Positions 1 to 10,648 of a stretch of 64,000 nt of DNA are shown piece after piece. The notes beneath the pieces are model-generated. The model was not told where the DNA came from. It made no database searches and saw nothing but the letters and a program-made list of their open reading frames with translations. The DNA comes from Colletes latitarsis (taxonomy: Eukaryota; Arthropoda; Insecta; Hymenoptera; Colletidae). A program made the position numbers and the translations under genes. The DNA is taken from positions 11,222,001 through 11,286,000 of the forward strand of contig NC_135141.1 in the NCBI RefSeq assembly GCF_051014445.1, given 5' to 3'. Numbering within the stretch: the stretch's first letter is position 1; each line of letters starts with the position of its first letter.

Positions 1-1866
1 ACATTACTATGCGATCCAAACCAGAAGGAAACCCAGGATCTGGCCAACAAGTATGCGATGCATGAGAAAGTATGAGCCTGATGAGGGCAAATCCCAGACA
101 TAAACCAGACGAAACCGGTGTTATCCTCTAAAATATAGATCGAAACCAGGTTTAATTGACTGTTTCAGTGTGGTATCACATTACTACGTGATCCAAACCA
201 GAAAAAGCCCAGGATCTGGTCCACAGGTATGCGAAAGATGCCAACGTATGAGCCAGATGATTCCAAATCCCAGACCTAAAACAAACCTAACCGGTGTTAT
301 CCTTTAAAATATTGATCGAGGCCAGGTTTAATTGACAGTTTCAGTGTGGTACCAAATTACTACGTGATGCAAACCAGAAAACCCCAGGATCTGGCCAACA
401 AGTATGCGATAAATGCGAAAGTATGAGCCAGATGATTGCAAATACCAGACATAACCCAGACCTAACCTGTGTTATCCTCTAAAATATTGATCCAATCCAA
501 GTTTAATTGACAGTTTCAGTGTGGTACCACATTGCTACGTGTTTCAAACCAGAAAACCCCAGGATCTGACCAACAGGTATGCGAAAGATGCGATAGTATG
601 AGCCAGATGAGTGCAAATCCCAGACATAACCCTGACATAACCGGTGTTATCCTCTAAAATATTGATCCAATCCAGGTTTAATTGACTGTTTCAGTGTGGT
701 ACCACATTACTACGTGATCCAAACTAGAAAAAGCCCAGGATCTGACTAACAAGTATGGGATAAATGCGAAAGTATGAGCCAGATGATTGCAAATACCAGA
801 CATAACCCAGACCTAACCTGTGTTATCCTCTAAGGTATTGATCCAATCCAAGTTTAATTGACAGTCTCAGTGTGGTACCAAATTGCTACGTGATCAAAAC
901 CAGAAAACCCCAGGATATGGTCAACAAGTATGCGATAAATGCGAAAATATGAGCCAGATGATTCCTAATACCAGACATAACCCAGACCTAACTTGTCTTA
1001 TCCTCTAAAATATTGATCCAATCCTGGTTTCATTGACTGTTTCCTTGTGGTACCGCATTACTACGTGATCCAAACTAGAAAAAGCCCAGGATCTGACCAA
1101 CAAGTATGCGATAATGCGAAATTATGAGCCAGATGAGGGCAAATCCCAGACATAACCAAGACCGGTAAATCCCTAGGATCTGGCCAACAAGTATGCGATA
1201 AATGCGAAAGTATGAGCCAGATGATTGCAATTGCCAGACATAACCCAGACGTAACCAGTGTTATCCTCTAAAATATTTATCCAATCCAGGTTTAATTAAC
1301 TGCTTCAGTGTGGCACCAAATTACTACGTGATCCAAACCAGAAGGAAACCCAGGATTTGGCAAACAAGTATGCGATACATGAGAAAGTATGAGCCAGACG
1401 ATTCCAAATACCAGTCCTAACACAAACCTAAACGGTGTTACCCTCTAACGTACTGATCGAATGCAGGTTTAATTGACTGTTTCAGTGTGGTACCACATTA
1501 CTATGCGATCCAAACTAGAAAAAGCCGAGGATCTGACCAACAAGTATGCGATAAATGCGAAAGTAAGAGCCAGATCTAGGCAAATCCCAGACATAACCCA
1601 GACCTAACCGGTGTTATCCTCTACAATATACATCGAAACCAGGTTTAATTGACTGTTTCAGCATGGTACGACATTACTACGTAATCCAAACTAGAAAAAG
1701 CCCAGGATCTGACCAACAAGTATTCGGAGAATGCGAAAGTATGAGCCAGATGTGGGCAAATCCCAGACATAACCCAGACCTAACCGGTGTTATCCTCTAA
1801 AATATTGATCCAATCCAGGTTTAATTGACTGTTTCAGTGTGGTACCACATTACTACGTGATCCAAC
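1..1866 (+). repeat. Higher-order repeat A, copy 1
   Basis: This stretch recurs at +2,902 bp (2903-4768). I noted only about six base differences, far fewer than between neighbouring monomers, so it is a recent tandem duplication of a multi-monomer unit. Both copies carry the same half-monomer deletion (ACCGGT at 1161 and 4063), so that deletion is older than the duplication. Homology stops near 1866, where copy 1 continues into a different monomer type. Confidence 0.92.
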
Positions 1867-2727
1867 CCAGAAAACCCCAGGATATGGCCAACAAGTATAC
1901 GATAAATGCGAAAATATGAGCCAGATGATTCCTAATACCAGACATATCCCAGACCTAACTTGTCTTATCCTCTAAAATATTGATCCAATCCTGGTTTAAT
2001 TGAGTGTTTCCGTGTGGTACCACATTACTACGTGATCCAAACTAGAAAAAGCCCAGGATCTGACCAACAAGTATGCGATAAATGCGAAAGTATGAGCAAG
2101 ATGATTGCAAATACCAGTCATAACCCAGACGTAACCTGTGTTATCCTCTAAAATATTGATCCAATCCAGGTTTAATTGACTGTTTCAGTGTGGTACCACG
2201 TTTCTACGTGATCAAAACCAGAAAAAGCCCAGGATCTGACCAACAAGTATGCGATAAATGCGAAAGTATGAGCCAGAAATGTGGGCAAATCCCAGACATA
2301 ACCCAGACCTAACCGGTGTTATCCTCTAAAATATTGATCTAATCCAGGTTTAATAGACTGTTTCAGTGTGGTACCAAATTACTACGTGATCCAACCCAGA
2401 AAACCCCAGGAAATGGCCAACAAGTATACGATAAATGCGAAAATATGAGCCAGATGATTCCTAATACCAGACATAACCCAGACCTAACTTGTCTTATCCT
2501 CTAAAATATTGATCCAATCCTGGTTTAATTGACTGTTTCCGTGTGGTACCACATTACTACGTGATCCAAACTAGAAAAAGCCCAGGATCTGACCAACAAG
2601 TATGCGATAAATGCGAAAGTATGAGCAAGATGATTGCAAATACCAGACATAACCCAGACGTAACCTGTGTTATCCTCTAAAATATTGATCCAATCCAGGT
2701 TTAATTGACTGTTTCAGTGTGGTACCA
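1861..2727 (+). repeat. Local 529-bp tandem duplication (three-monomer period)
   Basis: Sequence from 1861 to about 2198 recurs at 2390 to about 2727, both starting TCCAACCCAGAAAACCCCAG. The offset of 529 bp is three monomers. The third monomer of each unit diverges, so only about 340 bp is closely matched. Confidence 0.75.
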
Positions 2728-2902
2728 CATTACTACGTGATCCAAACCGGTAAAACCCTAGGATCTGGCCAACAAGTATGGGATAATTGCGAAAGTATGA
2801 GCCAGATGATTGCAAATGCCAGACATAACCCAGACCAAACCTGTGTTATCCTCCAAAATATTGATCCAATCCAGGTTTAATTAACTGTCTCAGTGTGGCA
2901 CC

Positions 2903-4768
2903 ACATTACTACGTGATCCAAACCAGAAGGAAACCCAGGATCTGGCCAACAAGTATGCGATGCATGAGAAAGTATGAGCCTGATGAGGGCAAATCCCAGA
3001 CATAAACCAGACGAAACCGGTGTTATCCTCTAAAATATAGATCGAAACCAGGTTTAATTGACTGTTTCAGTGTGGTATCACATTACTACATGATCCAAAC
3101 CAGAAAAAGCCCAGGATCTGGTCCACAGGTATGCGAAAGATGCCAACGTATGAGCCAGATGATTCCAAATCCCAGACCTAAAACAAACCTAACCGGTGTT
3201 ATCCTTTAAAATATTGATCGAGGCCAGGTTTAATTGACAGTTTCAGTGTGGTACCAAATTACTACGTGATGCAAACCAGAAAACCCCAGGATCTGGCCAA
3301 CAAGTATGCGATAAATGCGAAAGTATGAGCCAGATGATTGCAAATACCAGACATAACCCAGACCTAACCTGTGTTATCCTCTAAAATATTGATCCAATCC
3401 AAGTTTAATTGACAGTTTCAGTGTGGTACCACATTGCTACGTGTTTCAAACCAGAAAACCCCAGGATCTGACCAACAGGTATGCGAAAGATGCGATAGTA
3501 TGAGCCAGATGAGTGCAAATCCCAGACATAACCCTGACATAACCGGTGTTATCCTCTAAAATATTGATCCAATCCAGGTTTAATTGACTGTTTCAGTGTG
3601 GTACCACATTACTACGTGATCCAAACTAGAAAAAGCCCAGGATCTGACTAACAAGTATGGGATAAATGCGAAAGTATGAGCCAGATGATTGCAAATACCA
3701 GACATAACCCAGACCTAACCTGTGTTATCCTCTAAGGTATTGATCCAATCCAAGTTTAATTGACAGTCTCAGTGTGGTACCAAATTGCTACGTGATCAAA
3801 ACCAGAAAACCCCAGGATATGGTCAACAAGTATGCGATAAATGCGAAAATATGAGCCAGATGATTCCTAATACCAGACATAACCCAGACCTAACTTGTCT
3901 TATCCTCTAAAATATTGATCCAATCCTGGTTTCATTGACTGTTTCCTTGTGGTACCGCATTACTACGTGATCCAAACTAGAAAAAGCCCAGGATCTGACC
4001 AACAAGTATGCGATAATGCGAAATTATGAGCCAGATGAAGGCAAATCCCAGACATAACCAAGACCGGTAAATCCCTAGGATCTGGCCAACAAGTATGCGA
4101 TAAATGCGAAAGTATGAGCCAGATGATTGCAATTGCCAGACATAACCCAGACGTAACCAGTGTTATCCTCTAAAATATTTATCCAATCCAGGTTTAATTA
4201 ACTGCTTCAGTGTGGCACCAAATTACTACGTGATCCAAACCAGAAGGAAACCCAGGATTTGGCAAACAAGTATGCGATACATGAGAAAATATGAGCCAGA
4301 CGATTCCAAATACCAGTCCTAACACAAACCTAAACGGTGTTACCCTCTAACGTACTGATCGAATGCAGGTTTAATTGACTGTTTCAGTGTGGTACCACAT
4401 TACTATGCGATCCAAACTAGAAAAAGCCGAGGATCTGACCAACAAGTATGCGATAAATGCGAAAGTAAGAGCCAGATCTAGGCAAATCCCAGACATAACC
4501 CAGACCTAACCGGTGTTATCTTCTACAATATACATCGAAACCAGGTTTAATTGACTGTTTCAGCATGGTACGACATTACTACGTAATCCAAACTAGAAAA
4601 AGCCCAGGATCTGACCAACAAGTATTCGGAGAATGCGAAAGTATGAGCCAGATGTGGGCAAATCCCAGACATAACCCAGACCTAACCGGTGTTATCCTCT
4701 AAAATATTGATCCAATCCAGGTTTAATTGACTGTTTCAGTGTGGTACCAAATTACTACGTGATCCAAA
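2903..4768 (+). repeat. Higher-order repeat A, copy 2
   Basis: Second copy of 1-1866 at an offset of exactly 2,902 bp, checked at several anchors (63 and 2963, 1161 and 4063, 1441 and 4343, 1801 and 4703). After about 4768 the monomers switch to another subtype. The monomer about 880 bp further on, counting past the retrotransposon, resembles this copy's last monomers again. Confidence 0.92.
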
Positions 4769-5344
4769 CCAGAAGGAAACCCAGGATTTGGCAAACAAGT
4801 ATGCGATACATGAGAAAGTATGAGCCAGATGATTCCAATTACCAGTCCTAACACAAACCTAATCGGTGTTACCCTCTAAAGTATTGATAGAATGCAGGTT
4901 TAATTGACTGTTTCAGTGTGGTACCATATTACTACGTGATCCAAACTATAAAGAGCCCAGGATCTGATCAACAAGTATGCGAAAAATGCGAAAGTATGAG
5001 CCAGATGAGGGCAAATCCCAGACATAAACCAGACCAAACCGGTGTTATCCTCTAAAGTATTGATCGAAACCGGGTTTAATTGACTGTTTCAGTGTGGTAC
5101 CACGTTACTACTTGATCCAAACCAGTAAAACCCTAGGATCTAGCCAACAAGTATGCGATAAATGCGAAAGTATGAGCCAGATGAGGGCAAATCCCAGACA
5201 TAACTCAGACCTAACCGGTGTTATCCTCTAAAATATAGATCGAATGCAGGTATAATTGACTGTTTCAGTGTGGTACCACATTACTATGCGATCCAACCTA
5301 GAAAAAGCCCACGGTCTGACCAACAAGTATGCGATAAATGCGAA

Positions 5345-5358
5345 AGTATGAGCCAGAT
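5345..5358 (+). repeat. Target-site duplication, 5' side of the long retrotransposon
   Basis: AGTATGAGCCAGAT precedes the element and recurs without a mismatch at 10681-10694, directly after the A-tail. The preceding bases are also A, so 14 bp is the simplest reading and 13-16 is possible. Fourteen bp is the duplication length known for R1 elements. The copy contains an ATG (5348-5350) in frame with ORF1. Confidence 0.9.
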
Positions 5359-6946
5359 ATCGGAGAGGATCTCCTCGTCCCTGAGGCGGGTGGAGAAAGT
5401 CGCCGCTGCCTGCGCCTTTAAGGGGCAGAAAAGCGGTGGCGCGGAGGCCCTGAAGGCCGCGGCGGAGGAAATGAGGGAGGCGGCGCGGGAGCTCAGAGGG
5501 CGGAACGCCCGTCTGCAGCTCCTGTTGGAGGAGGAGCGACAGGGGAGGAGGAGGGCAGAGGCGCTGTGGAACAGCGCGGCCCTCCCTCCCATCCTCCCTC
5601 CTCCTCCACCGCCGCGTCCCTCGGCGGTGGTAGATAAGCGGAGTGCGGCGGCAGTGGTGCGGGGCACCGCGGGCCCCTCCACCCGCACTCCGCCCGTGAA
5701 GAAGTCCCCGTCCTCCTCAGAAGACGATCTACTGAGGAGGATTGGGGAGATGATTGATGGCAAGCTGGCCGCCTCCCGGGAGGAGCTCCTCGCCGGAAGA
5801 GCGGTCAGCAGGAAGGCGGTGCCTCCCCGACCTGTTCCGGTACAGTCGGGGAAGGCAAAGAAGGGCGGAGTGAAGGCTCCGCCCAGCGTTGCGGCACCAG
5901 GGCCCCGGGTCGCGACCCCCAAGGGGGGTGGTGTACCCGTGGTCGCGGTGGTCGCGTCCTCCACAGCACCCTCCCAAGGGGGGGTGGCGTGGAGTGAGAT
6001 AGTGGGGCGGAAGGCGAAGCGGGCGGCGAGGCGGGCCTCGCAACCGCAGCCTCCGCCTCCGCCGCCGCCGGCCAAGGTAAAGGCCGCGAAGGTCGGGAAG
6101 GCACGACCAGGTCGTCCCCCAAAAACGGCAGCGGTGACGCTGACCGTTGCGCAGGGGGGCGACCTGACCCTCGCGGAGGCGATGCGGCTCGCCAGGGAGA
6201 ATATCTCCCTGGAAGAGCTGGGCGTCGCCTCCGTGAGGGCGAAGAGGGCCATGACCGGGGGTCTCTTGCTGGAGATCCCCGGTGCAGAAAGCGGCGCGAA
6301 GGCGGATCGTCTCGCCCAGAGGCTCCGGGAGCAGCTGGGCGAGCGAGGTGTCCGGGTCGCCCGGCCCACGAAGCGCACGGAGATGCGCGTTTGTGGGCTG
6401 GACGACTCGGTCAGCGCACAGGATGTGTCCCGTGCCCTTGCGAGGGCGGGGGACTGTCCTGTGGAGGACCTGCGGATCGGCGAGATCCGCAGGTCGCCCT
6501 CCGGCCTCGGGTCGGTGTGGGCCCGGTGCCCCCTCTCCGCCGCCCGTAAGGTGGCGGAATCCGGGAGGGTGTTGGTGGGGTGGGTTTCGGCGCGAGTGGA
6601 AATCCTCGCGCCGCGCCCGCTCCAGTGTCACCGCTGCCTCGAATTGGGGCACGTGAGGCAGTGGTGCACCTCGCCGGTGGACCGCAGCGGTCAGTGTTAC
6701 CGCTGCGGTGCCAAAGAGCACCGTGCGAGCCAGTGCTCGGCGGCCCCCCACTGCCCGCTGTGTGCGGACATGGGGAGGCCAGCCGATCACAGGGTGGGGA
6801 GCAAGAAGTGCTCCCCCCCCCTCCCGGAAGGAGAGGAAGAGGCGGGCTGCACCGGCTCCGGTGCCGAGGGCGGTGGCATCGTCCTCCATGGAGGTGGACG
6901 GTGCTACGGGGACGGACGGCCGGGAGGAGGCTGGCGCGGCCATTAA
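5348..6946 (+). CDS. ORF1, Gag-like RNA-binding protein, N-terminus truncated
   Basis: Nucleic-acid-binding protein that in this clade packages element RNA. The frame is open upstream into satellite. The only ATG ahead of the body is 5348-5350, in the target-site duplication, so residues 1-3 are target-derived; the first element-encoded Met is at 5471. Read from 5348 it has 532 residues: a charged, probably coiled-coil segment (about 4-76) rich in Glu, Arg and Ala; a Pro/Ala/Lys-rich low-complexity region; a conserved central domain (about 346-420) beginning MRVCGLDD; and three zinc knuckles, CX2CX4HX4C at 427-440 and 450-463 and CX2CX8HX6C at 469-488. The last 40 or so residues look like out-of-frame sequence. 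A +1 shift at the C-run 6813-6821 opens a frame ending TAA 6948-6950, with a Lys/Arg-rich and acidic tail more like family Gag ends. Its stop overlaps the ORF2 start as TAATG. Confidence 0.88.
   Translation: MSQISERISSSLRRVEKVAAACAFKGQKSGGAEALKAAAEEMREAARELRGRNARLQLLLEEERQGRRRAEALWNSAALPPILPPPPPPRPSAVVDKRSAAAVVRGTAGPSTRTPPVKKSPSSSEDDLLRRIGEMIDGKLAASREELLAGRAVSRKAVPPRPVPVQSGKAKKGGVKAPPSVAAPGPRVATPKGGGVPVVAVVASSTAPSQGGVAWSEIVGRKAKRAARRASQPQPPPPPPPAKVKAAKVGKARPGRPPKTAAVTLTVAQGGDLTLAEAMRLARENISLEELGVASVRAKRAMTGGLLLEIPGAESGAKADRLAQRLREQLGERGVRVARPTKRTEMRVCGLDDSVSAQDVSRALARAGDCPVEDLRIGEIRRSPSGLGSVWARCPLSAARKVAESGRVLVGWVSARVEILAPRPLQCHRCLELGHVRQWCTSPVDRSGQCYRCGAKEHRASQCSAAPHCPLCADMGRPADHRVGSKKCSPPLPEGEEEAGCTGSGAEGGGIVLHGGGRCYGDGRPGGGWRGH
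6813..6821 (+). other. C9 homopolymer, probable one-base frameshift in ORF1
   Basis: Nine consecutive C follow the last Cys codon of the third zinc knuckle (6809-6811). In the ORF1 frame the downstream peptide becomes Gly-rich and atypical. In the next frame it reads APPPSRKERKRRAAPAP and then an acidic stretch, stopping at 6948-6950. One extra C relative to an ancestral C8 would explain this. A sequencing or assembly error in the homopolymer is an equal possibility. Confidence 0.65.
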
Positions 6947-6949
6947 TTA

Positions 6950-9900
6950 ATGCCGCCCCGCCTCCTCCTCCAGGCCAACCTCAACCACTGCCGCGCGGCA
7001 CAGGACTTGATGTCCCAAGTCCTCGCGGAGTGGGGGGTTGGCCTGGCGGTCGCCGCCGAGCCGTACCGCGTCCCTGATCACCCTCATTGGGTGGGCGACG
7101 CGGACGGCTTGGTGGCGACGGTATGGGGAGGGGGCGACGGGTCCCCACCGTTCTCCTTGTTGGAGCGCGGTCGGGGATTCGTCGCCGTGGACTGGGGGGG
7201 AGTCGCAGTGGTGGGGTGCTACATTTCGCCCCGTAGCGGTCACGCTGCGTTCGAGCTGTACTTGGCCGAGGTCGCGGCATGCGTGCAGCGCTACGCGGCC
7301 CGGCCGGTGCTGGTCCTGGGGGATTTTAATGCCAAGTCGGTGGCTTGGGGATCCCCCAGGACCTCCGTTCGCGGCGGGATTCTGGGCGATTGGGCGGCGG
7401 GGCTCGACCTCCGGGTATTGAACCGGGGGTCGGAGCACACATGCGTGCGGCGATATGGGGGGTCCATCGTGGATGTTGGATTCGCGACCCCCAACGCCGT
7501 GCGCATGGTGTCGGGTTGGCACGTGGTCGCGGGGGCAGAGACACTCTCCGATCACCGGTACATCCGGATGGAGGTCTCTGCCGCCGCGAGTGCATCCCGA
7601 CACGGCCGCCTGCGTGGCACCCCACCACGCCGCTGGGCGCTTCGGCGCCTGGACAAGGACGCCCTGATGGCAGCTGCCCTCGCTGCAACTTGGCCGCAGG
7701 GAGCGGCCGAGTTGCCGAGCATAGAGGAGGAGGTCGCCCGGCTCGGAGCATTGGTCGCGGGTATTTGCGACGCGGCAGTGCCTCGGGTCGGGCGGGCTTC
7801 TCCTCGCCGGGCGGTGTACTGGTGGTCGGACGCGATCGCGGAGTTGCGAGTCGCGACTGTCCGCGCCCGACGCCAGTACACCCGCGCGCGCCGTCGTCAA
7901 CGTACAGGCGACGGCGTGGCGCGAGCGAGGGCAGCTGATGACCTGTATGGAGCATACCGCGTGGCGCGGGTTGCTCTGCAGGTCGCCATCAAACGGGCGA
8001 AGACCCAGGCATGGAAGGAGCTCCTCCAGACCCTTGATGACGATCCATGGGGGCGCCCATATAAGGTGGTGCTGAATAAGCTCCGCCCGTGGGCGCCCCC
8101 CGTCACCGAGGGTCTTGACCCCCGGCTGCTGGAGGACGTGGTCAATACACTCTTCCCAATTGGGGAGAGGGGACCGCGTCCTCCGGCGGCGGCGGCTGTC
8201 CCAGTGGAGTGGACGGCCGAGCTGGGGGTCACGCAGGAGGAGCTGGCAGCGGCCATCAGACGGCTCGGGGTTCGTAACACGGCCCCGGGTCCGGATGGTG
8301 TGCCCGGCCGGGTTTGGGTCTTGACCCAGGGCGTCCTTGGGGCCGACCTCAGGCGGTTGTTCGACCGCTGCCTGAGGGACGGGCGATTCCCCCCCAGTTG
8401 GAAGGTGGCGAGGATGGTCCTCCTCCGGAAGGAGGGTCGGCCCGCGGAGTCTCCCTCCGCATACCGGCCCATTTGTCTCCTCGACGAGGTGGGCAAGCTC
8501 TTCGAGCGTGTGATTGCTGCCCGCCTCGTCGAGCACCTGTCGCGGGGTGATCCCGGTCTGGCCGACTGCCAGTTCGGTTTCCGGGGGGGCCGATCGACTA
8601 TCGACGCGATAGGTCGTGTGAGGGCCCTCTCGGAGGCGGCCGTCTCCCGGGGAGGGGTGGCATTAGCAATATCCTTGGATATTGCCAATGCCTTTAACAC
8701 CCTCCCCTGGGAAGAGATAAGGAGGTGACTCGAATATCATCGGGTCCCCCCTTGTCTCAGGGCGGTCGTCGGGGATTATCTCCGCGGCAGGTGGATCGAG
8801 TATCCGGGCCGGGATGGTGATATGCGGAGGGAGGTGTACTGCGGTGTTCCGCAGGGGTCGGTCCTCGGGCCACTTCTGTGGAACATCGCGTACGACTCGG
8901 TGTTGCGGGCCGGCCTCCCCGACGGCGTCAGCACGGTGTGTTATGCGGATGACACACTGGTGCTGGCCGTCGGGGCGCACTGGGGGAGGGCCATGCGTCG
9001 CGCGGAGGAGGGGTCGCAACGCGTCGTCGTCCGGATCAGGGGGATGGGGATGACGGTGGCGGTCCATAAGACCGAGGTGATTGCGTTTCATTCACCTCGG
9101 CAGGATCCGCCACCCCCTCTCATTCGGGTGGGTGGGGCTGACATCGAGGTGAAGCCCCAGATCAGGTATCTAGGGCTGATCCTCGATAGCCACTGGCGTT
9201 TCGAGAAGCATTTCCGCTGCCTGGTCCCCCGATTGGAAAGGATGGTTGCGGCTCTGGGCCGGATCCTGCCCAACCTGGGGGGCCCGGCGGGCCGAGTTCG
9301 TCGCCTCTATGTGGCAATGGTCCAGTCGGTGGCCCTATACGGGGCCCCCGTCTGGGCGGACGACCTGGCTGTCTCCCGGCGCAGCATGACTATGCTGCGT
9401 CGGGTGCAGAGGCGCATGGCGCTCAGGGTCGTCCGCGGGTATCGGACCATGTCACATGAGGCGGCGACGGTTCTAGCGGGGATGCCGCCCATGGACCTGC
9501 TCGCGCGGTCGCACGCGGTGATGTACCGGCACCGCGTCGACCGTCGCGCGGGGGTGGGGGCGGTCCCGGGCGGGCAGGAACCTGCTTGGGGCGATTTGAA
9601 GCGCCAGGCCCGGCAGTCCGTGTTGCTCGCGTGGCAGGAGCGGCTGGCTCTGCCAACCGCGGGGCACCGAACTGTCGGGGCTGTTCGGCCACTCCTGAAG
9701 GAGTGGCTGGACAGAGGCCATGGCAGCCTCACCTACCGGATGGCACAGGTATTTTCCGGGCATGGCAGCTTCGGAAGATACCTGTGCCGGATAGGGAAGG
9801 AGCCGACGGCGCGTTGCTGCCACTGCGACGCTGAGCAGGACACGGCGGATCATACCCTGGAGGTATGCCCCGCGTGGGAGGGGGAGCGCCGTGTCCTGGT

Positions 9901-10132
9901 CGGCGTCGTCGGGCGGGATGTCTCGCTGCCGAGCGTGGTGCGCGCCATGCTCGGCAGCGAGGAGAAGTGGAGGGCCGTGGTCTCCTTCTGCGAGAACGTA
10001 ATGTTGCAGAAGGAGGCCGCGGGGAGGGAGCGCGAGCTTCAGCGGCGCACTGAAGCTCGCGCTCGTGCGGTGGCCCGAGGTCGTCGCCCGGTCGCGAGGC
10101 GTCGCGGGCGGCTGCCTCGGCGTGGCGGATGA
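6950..10132 (+). pseudogene. ORF2, APE endonuclease plus reverse transcriptase, one in-frame stop
   Basis: Enzyme for target nicking and target-primed reverse transcription. 1,061 codons in one frame including the terminal TGA, a usual length for R1-clade ORF2. Starts at ATG 6950, overlapping the alternative ORF1 stop. APE domain (about 1-225): QANLN (8-12), Glu37 in AAEPY, GDFNAKS (124-130), SIVDVGFAT with Asp175, SDHRYI (Asp201, His202). RT: APGPDG (445-450), AYRPICLL (504-511), QFGFRGGRST (541-550), motif A SLDIANAFN (Asp577), motif B GVPQGSVLGP (from 632), motif C YADD (665-668). C-terminal CX2CX8HX4C knuckle at Cys956, Cys959, His968, Cys973, then a basic Arg-rich tail. No RNase H was recognised. 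The only lesion is TGA at 8726-8728 (codon 593), between RT motifs A and B, which would leave a 592-residue endonuclease fragment. All visible catalytic residues are otherwise intact. Confidence 0.93.
8726..8728 (+). other. Premature TGA inside the RT domain of ORF2
   Basis: The frame reads IRR, stop, LEYHRVPPCL without any shift, so this is a simple nonsense change 16 codons after the motif A aspartate. TGA preceded by AGG and followed by CTC can arise from CGA by one C-to-T change at a CpG. Translation could restart at an in-frame ATG at 8822, but that product would lack motif A and could not be an active polymerase. Confidence 0.88.
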
Positions 10133-10647
10133 CCTAGGCTGGGAGGGGGGTCCTGAGGGGACCCTCCTCCCGCCAGGCGGCGCCCGGTCGGACCGGTTGG
10201 GGGTAGGAGTGCCTCCCCCTACCGGTCCGACGCAAGGGGAGGCAACCTCGGCGGTCTGGTGCGGCCATGAACGCCCGGCCGCCGAGGGGTGGAAACGGGG
10301 TCGCGGGCGGTTGCGAGTTGGGGCTCGCAGCCGCCACTAAACGCGGCCCCGGGACGGATAGCGGCGGGATGGAGTGGCCCCGTCCCGCCGCTATGAGGCA
10401 GTGTGTCTACTGGGGGGACCGATCGTCCCCCCGGGGGATGGGCGCGAAAGCGCGGGCACGCGGAGGATACCGGAAGAATGCTTCGAGCGATTCCCGGTAT
10501 CCTCCCAAAGCGTGCCGAAGGGTCACCGTGGGGTTTTTAGTGGGTAGGTCCCGCGCCTGTCGTGGTACGGGCGCGGGGAATCCCACACACCCCTCACACC
10601 TCTCCCCAAGGAGGTGGGAGGGAGTCTTTCGAAGATTTTCCCCACGA

Positions 10648-10648
<1 letters not shown>
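10133..10648 (+). other. Retrotransposon 3' UTR with serial hairpins
   Basis: About 516 bp between the ORF2 stop and the A-tail. At least five inverted repeats are visible: 10142-10153 with 10159-10170 (one mismatch); 10187-10197 with 10221-10231 (11 bp perfect, extended by a G5/C5 pair); 10307-10317 with 10324-10334 (one G-U); 10358-10369 with 10383-10394 (12 bp perfect); and 10455-10473 with 10494-10516. In non-LTR elements the 3' UTR can be recognised by the ORF2 protein during target-primed reverse transcription; a specific role here is inference. The last 235 bp recur on the minus strand at 58894-59129. Confidence 0.85.
10455..10516 (+). other. Terminal 3' UTR stem-loop
   Basis: Inner perfect 12-bp stem GGAGGATACCGG (10462-10473) with CCGGTATCCTCC (10494-10505) around a 20-base loop. 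It is extended by an outer 7-bp stem GGCACGC (10455-10461) with GCGTGCC (10510-10516), with a four-base bulge on the 3' side. In the truncated copy the inner stem and loop are unchanged and only one outer pair is altered, which is weak support for constraint. Confidence 0.75.

Larger units (their letters stand above)
1..5344 (+). repeat. Satellite array, left segment (about 175-bp monomer)
   Basis: Tandem head-to-tail monomers. The palindrome GTGGTACCAC or a variant recurs at 346, 521, 696 and 872, giving spacings of 175, 175 and 176. Each monomer holds the same ordered blocks: GTGGTACCAC, CAGGATCTGGCCAACAAG, TATGAGCCAGATG, CAGACATAACCCAGAC, GTTATCCTCTAAAATAT and GTTTAATTGACTG. Monomers differ from each other by roughly 5-20 percent by eye. 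There is no gene in this segment. One monomer pair is fused by a half-monomer deletion near 1161 and again near 4063. The array resumes after the retrotransposon. Confidence 0.97.

Noticed and set aside
5284..6943. Long antisense frames opposite ORF1 and ORF2 (up to 529 codons)
   Set aside because: GC-rich coding sequence leaves few stops on the other strand. The products are low-complexity Pro/Arg/Ser with no motif, whereas the plus strand has clear Gag and RT motifs.
8822..10132. A separate second RT gene starting at 8822
   Set aside because: It is in the same frame as 6950-8725, continues the RT domain from motif B without loss of sequence, and is explained by one stop codon.
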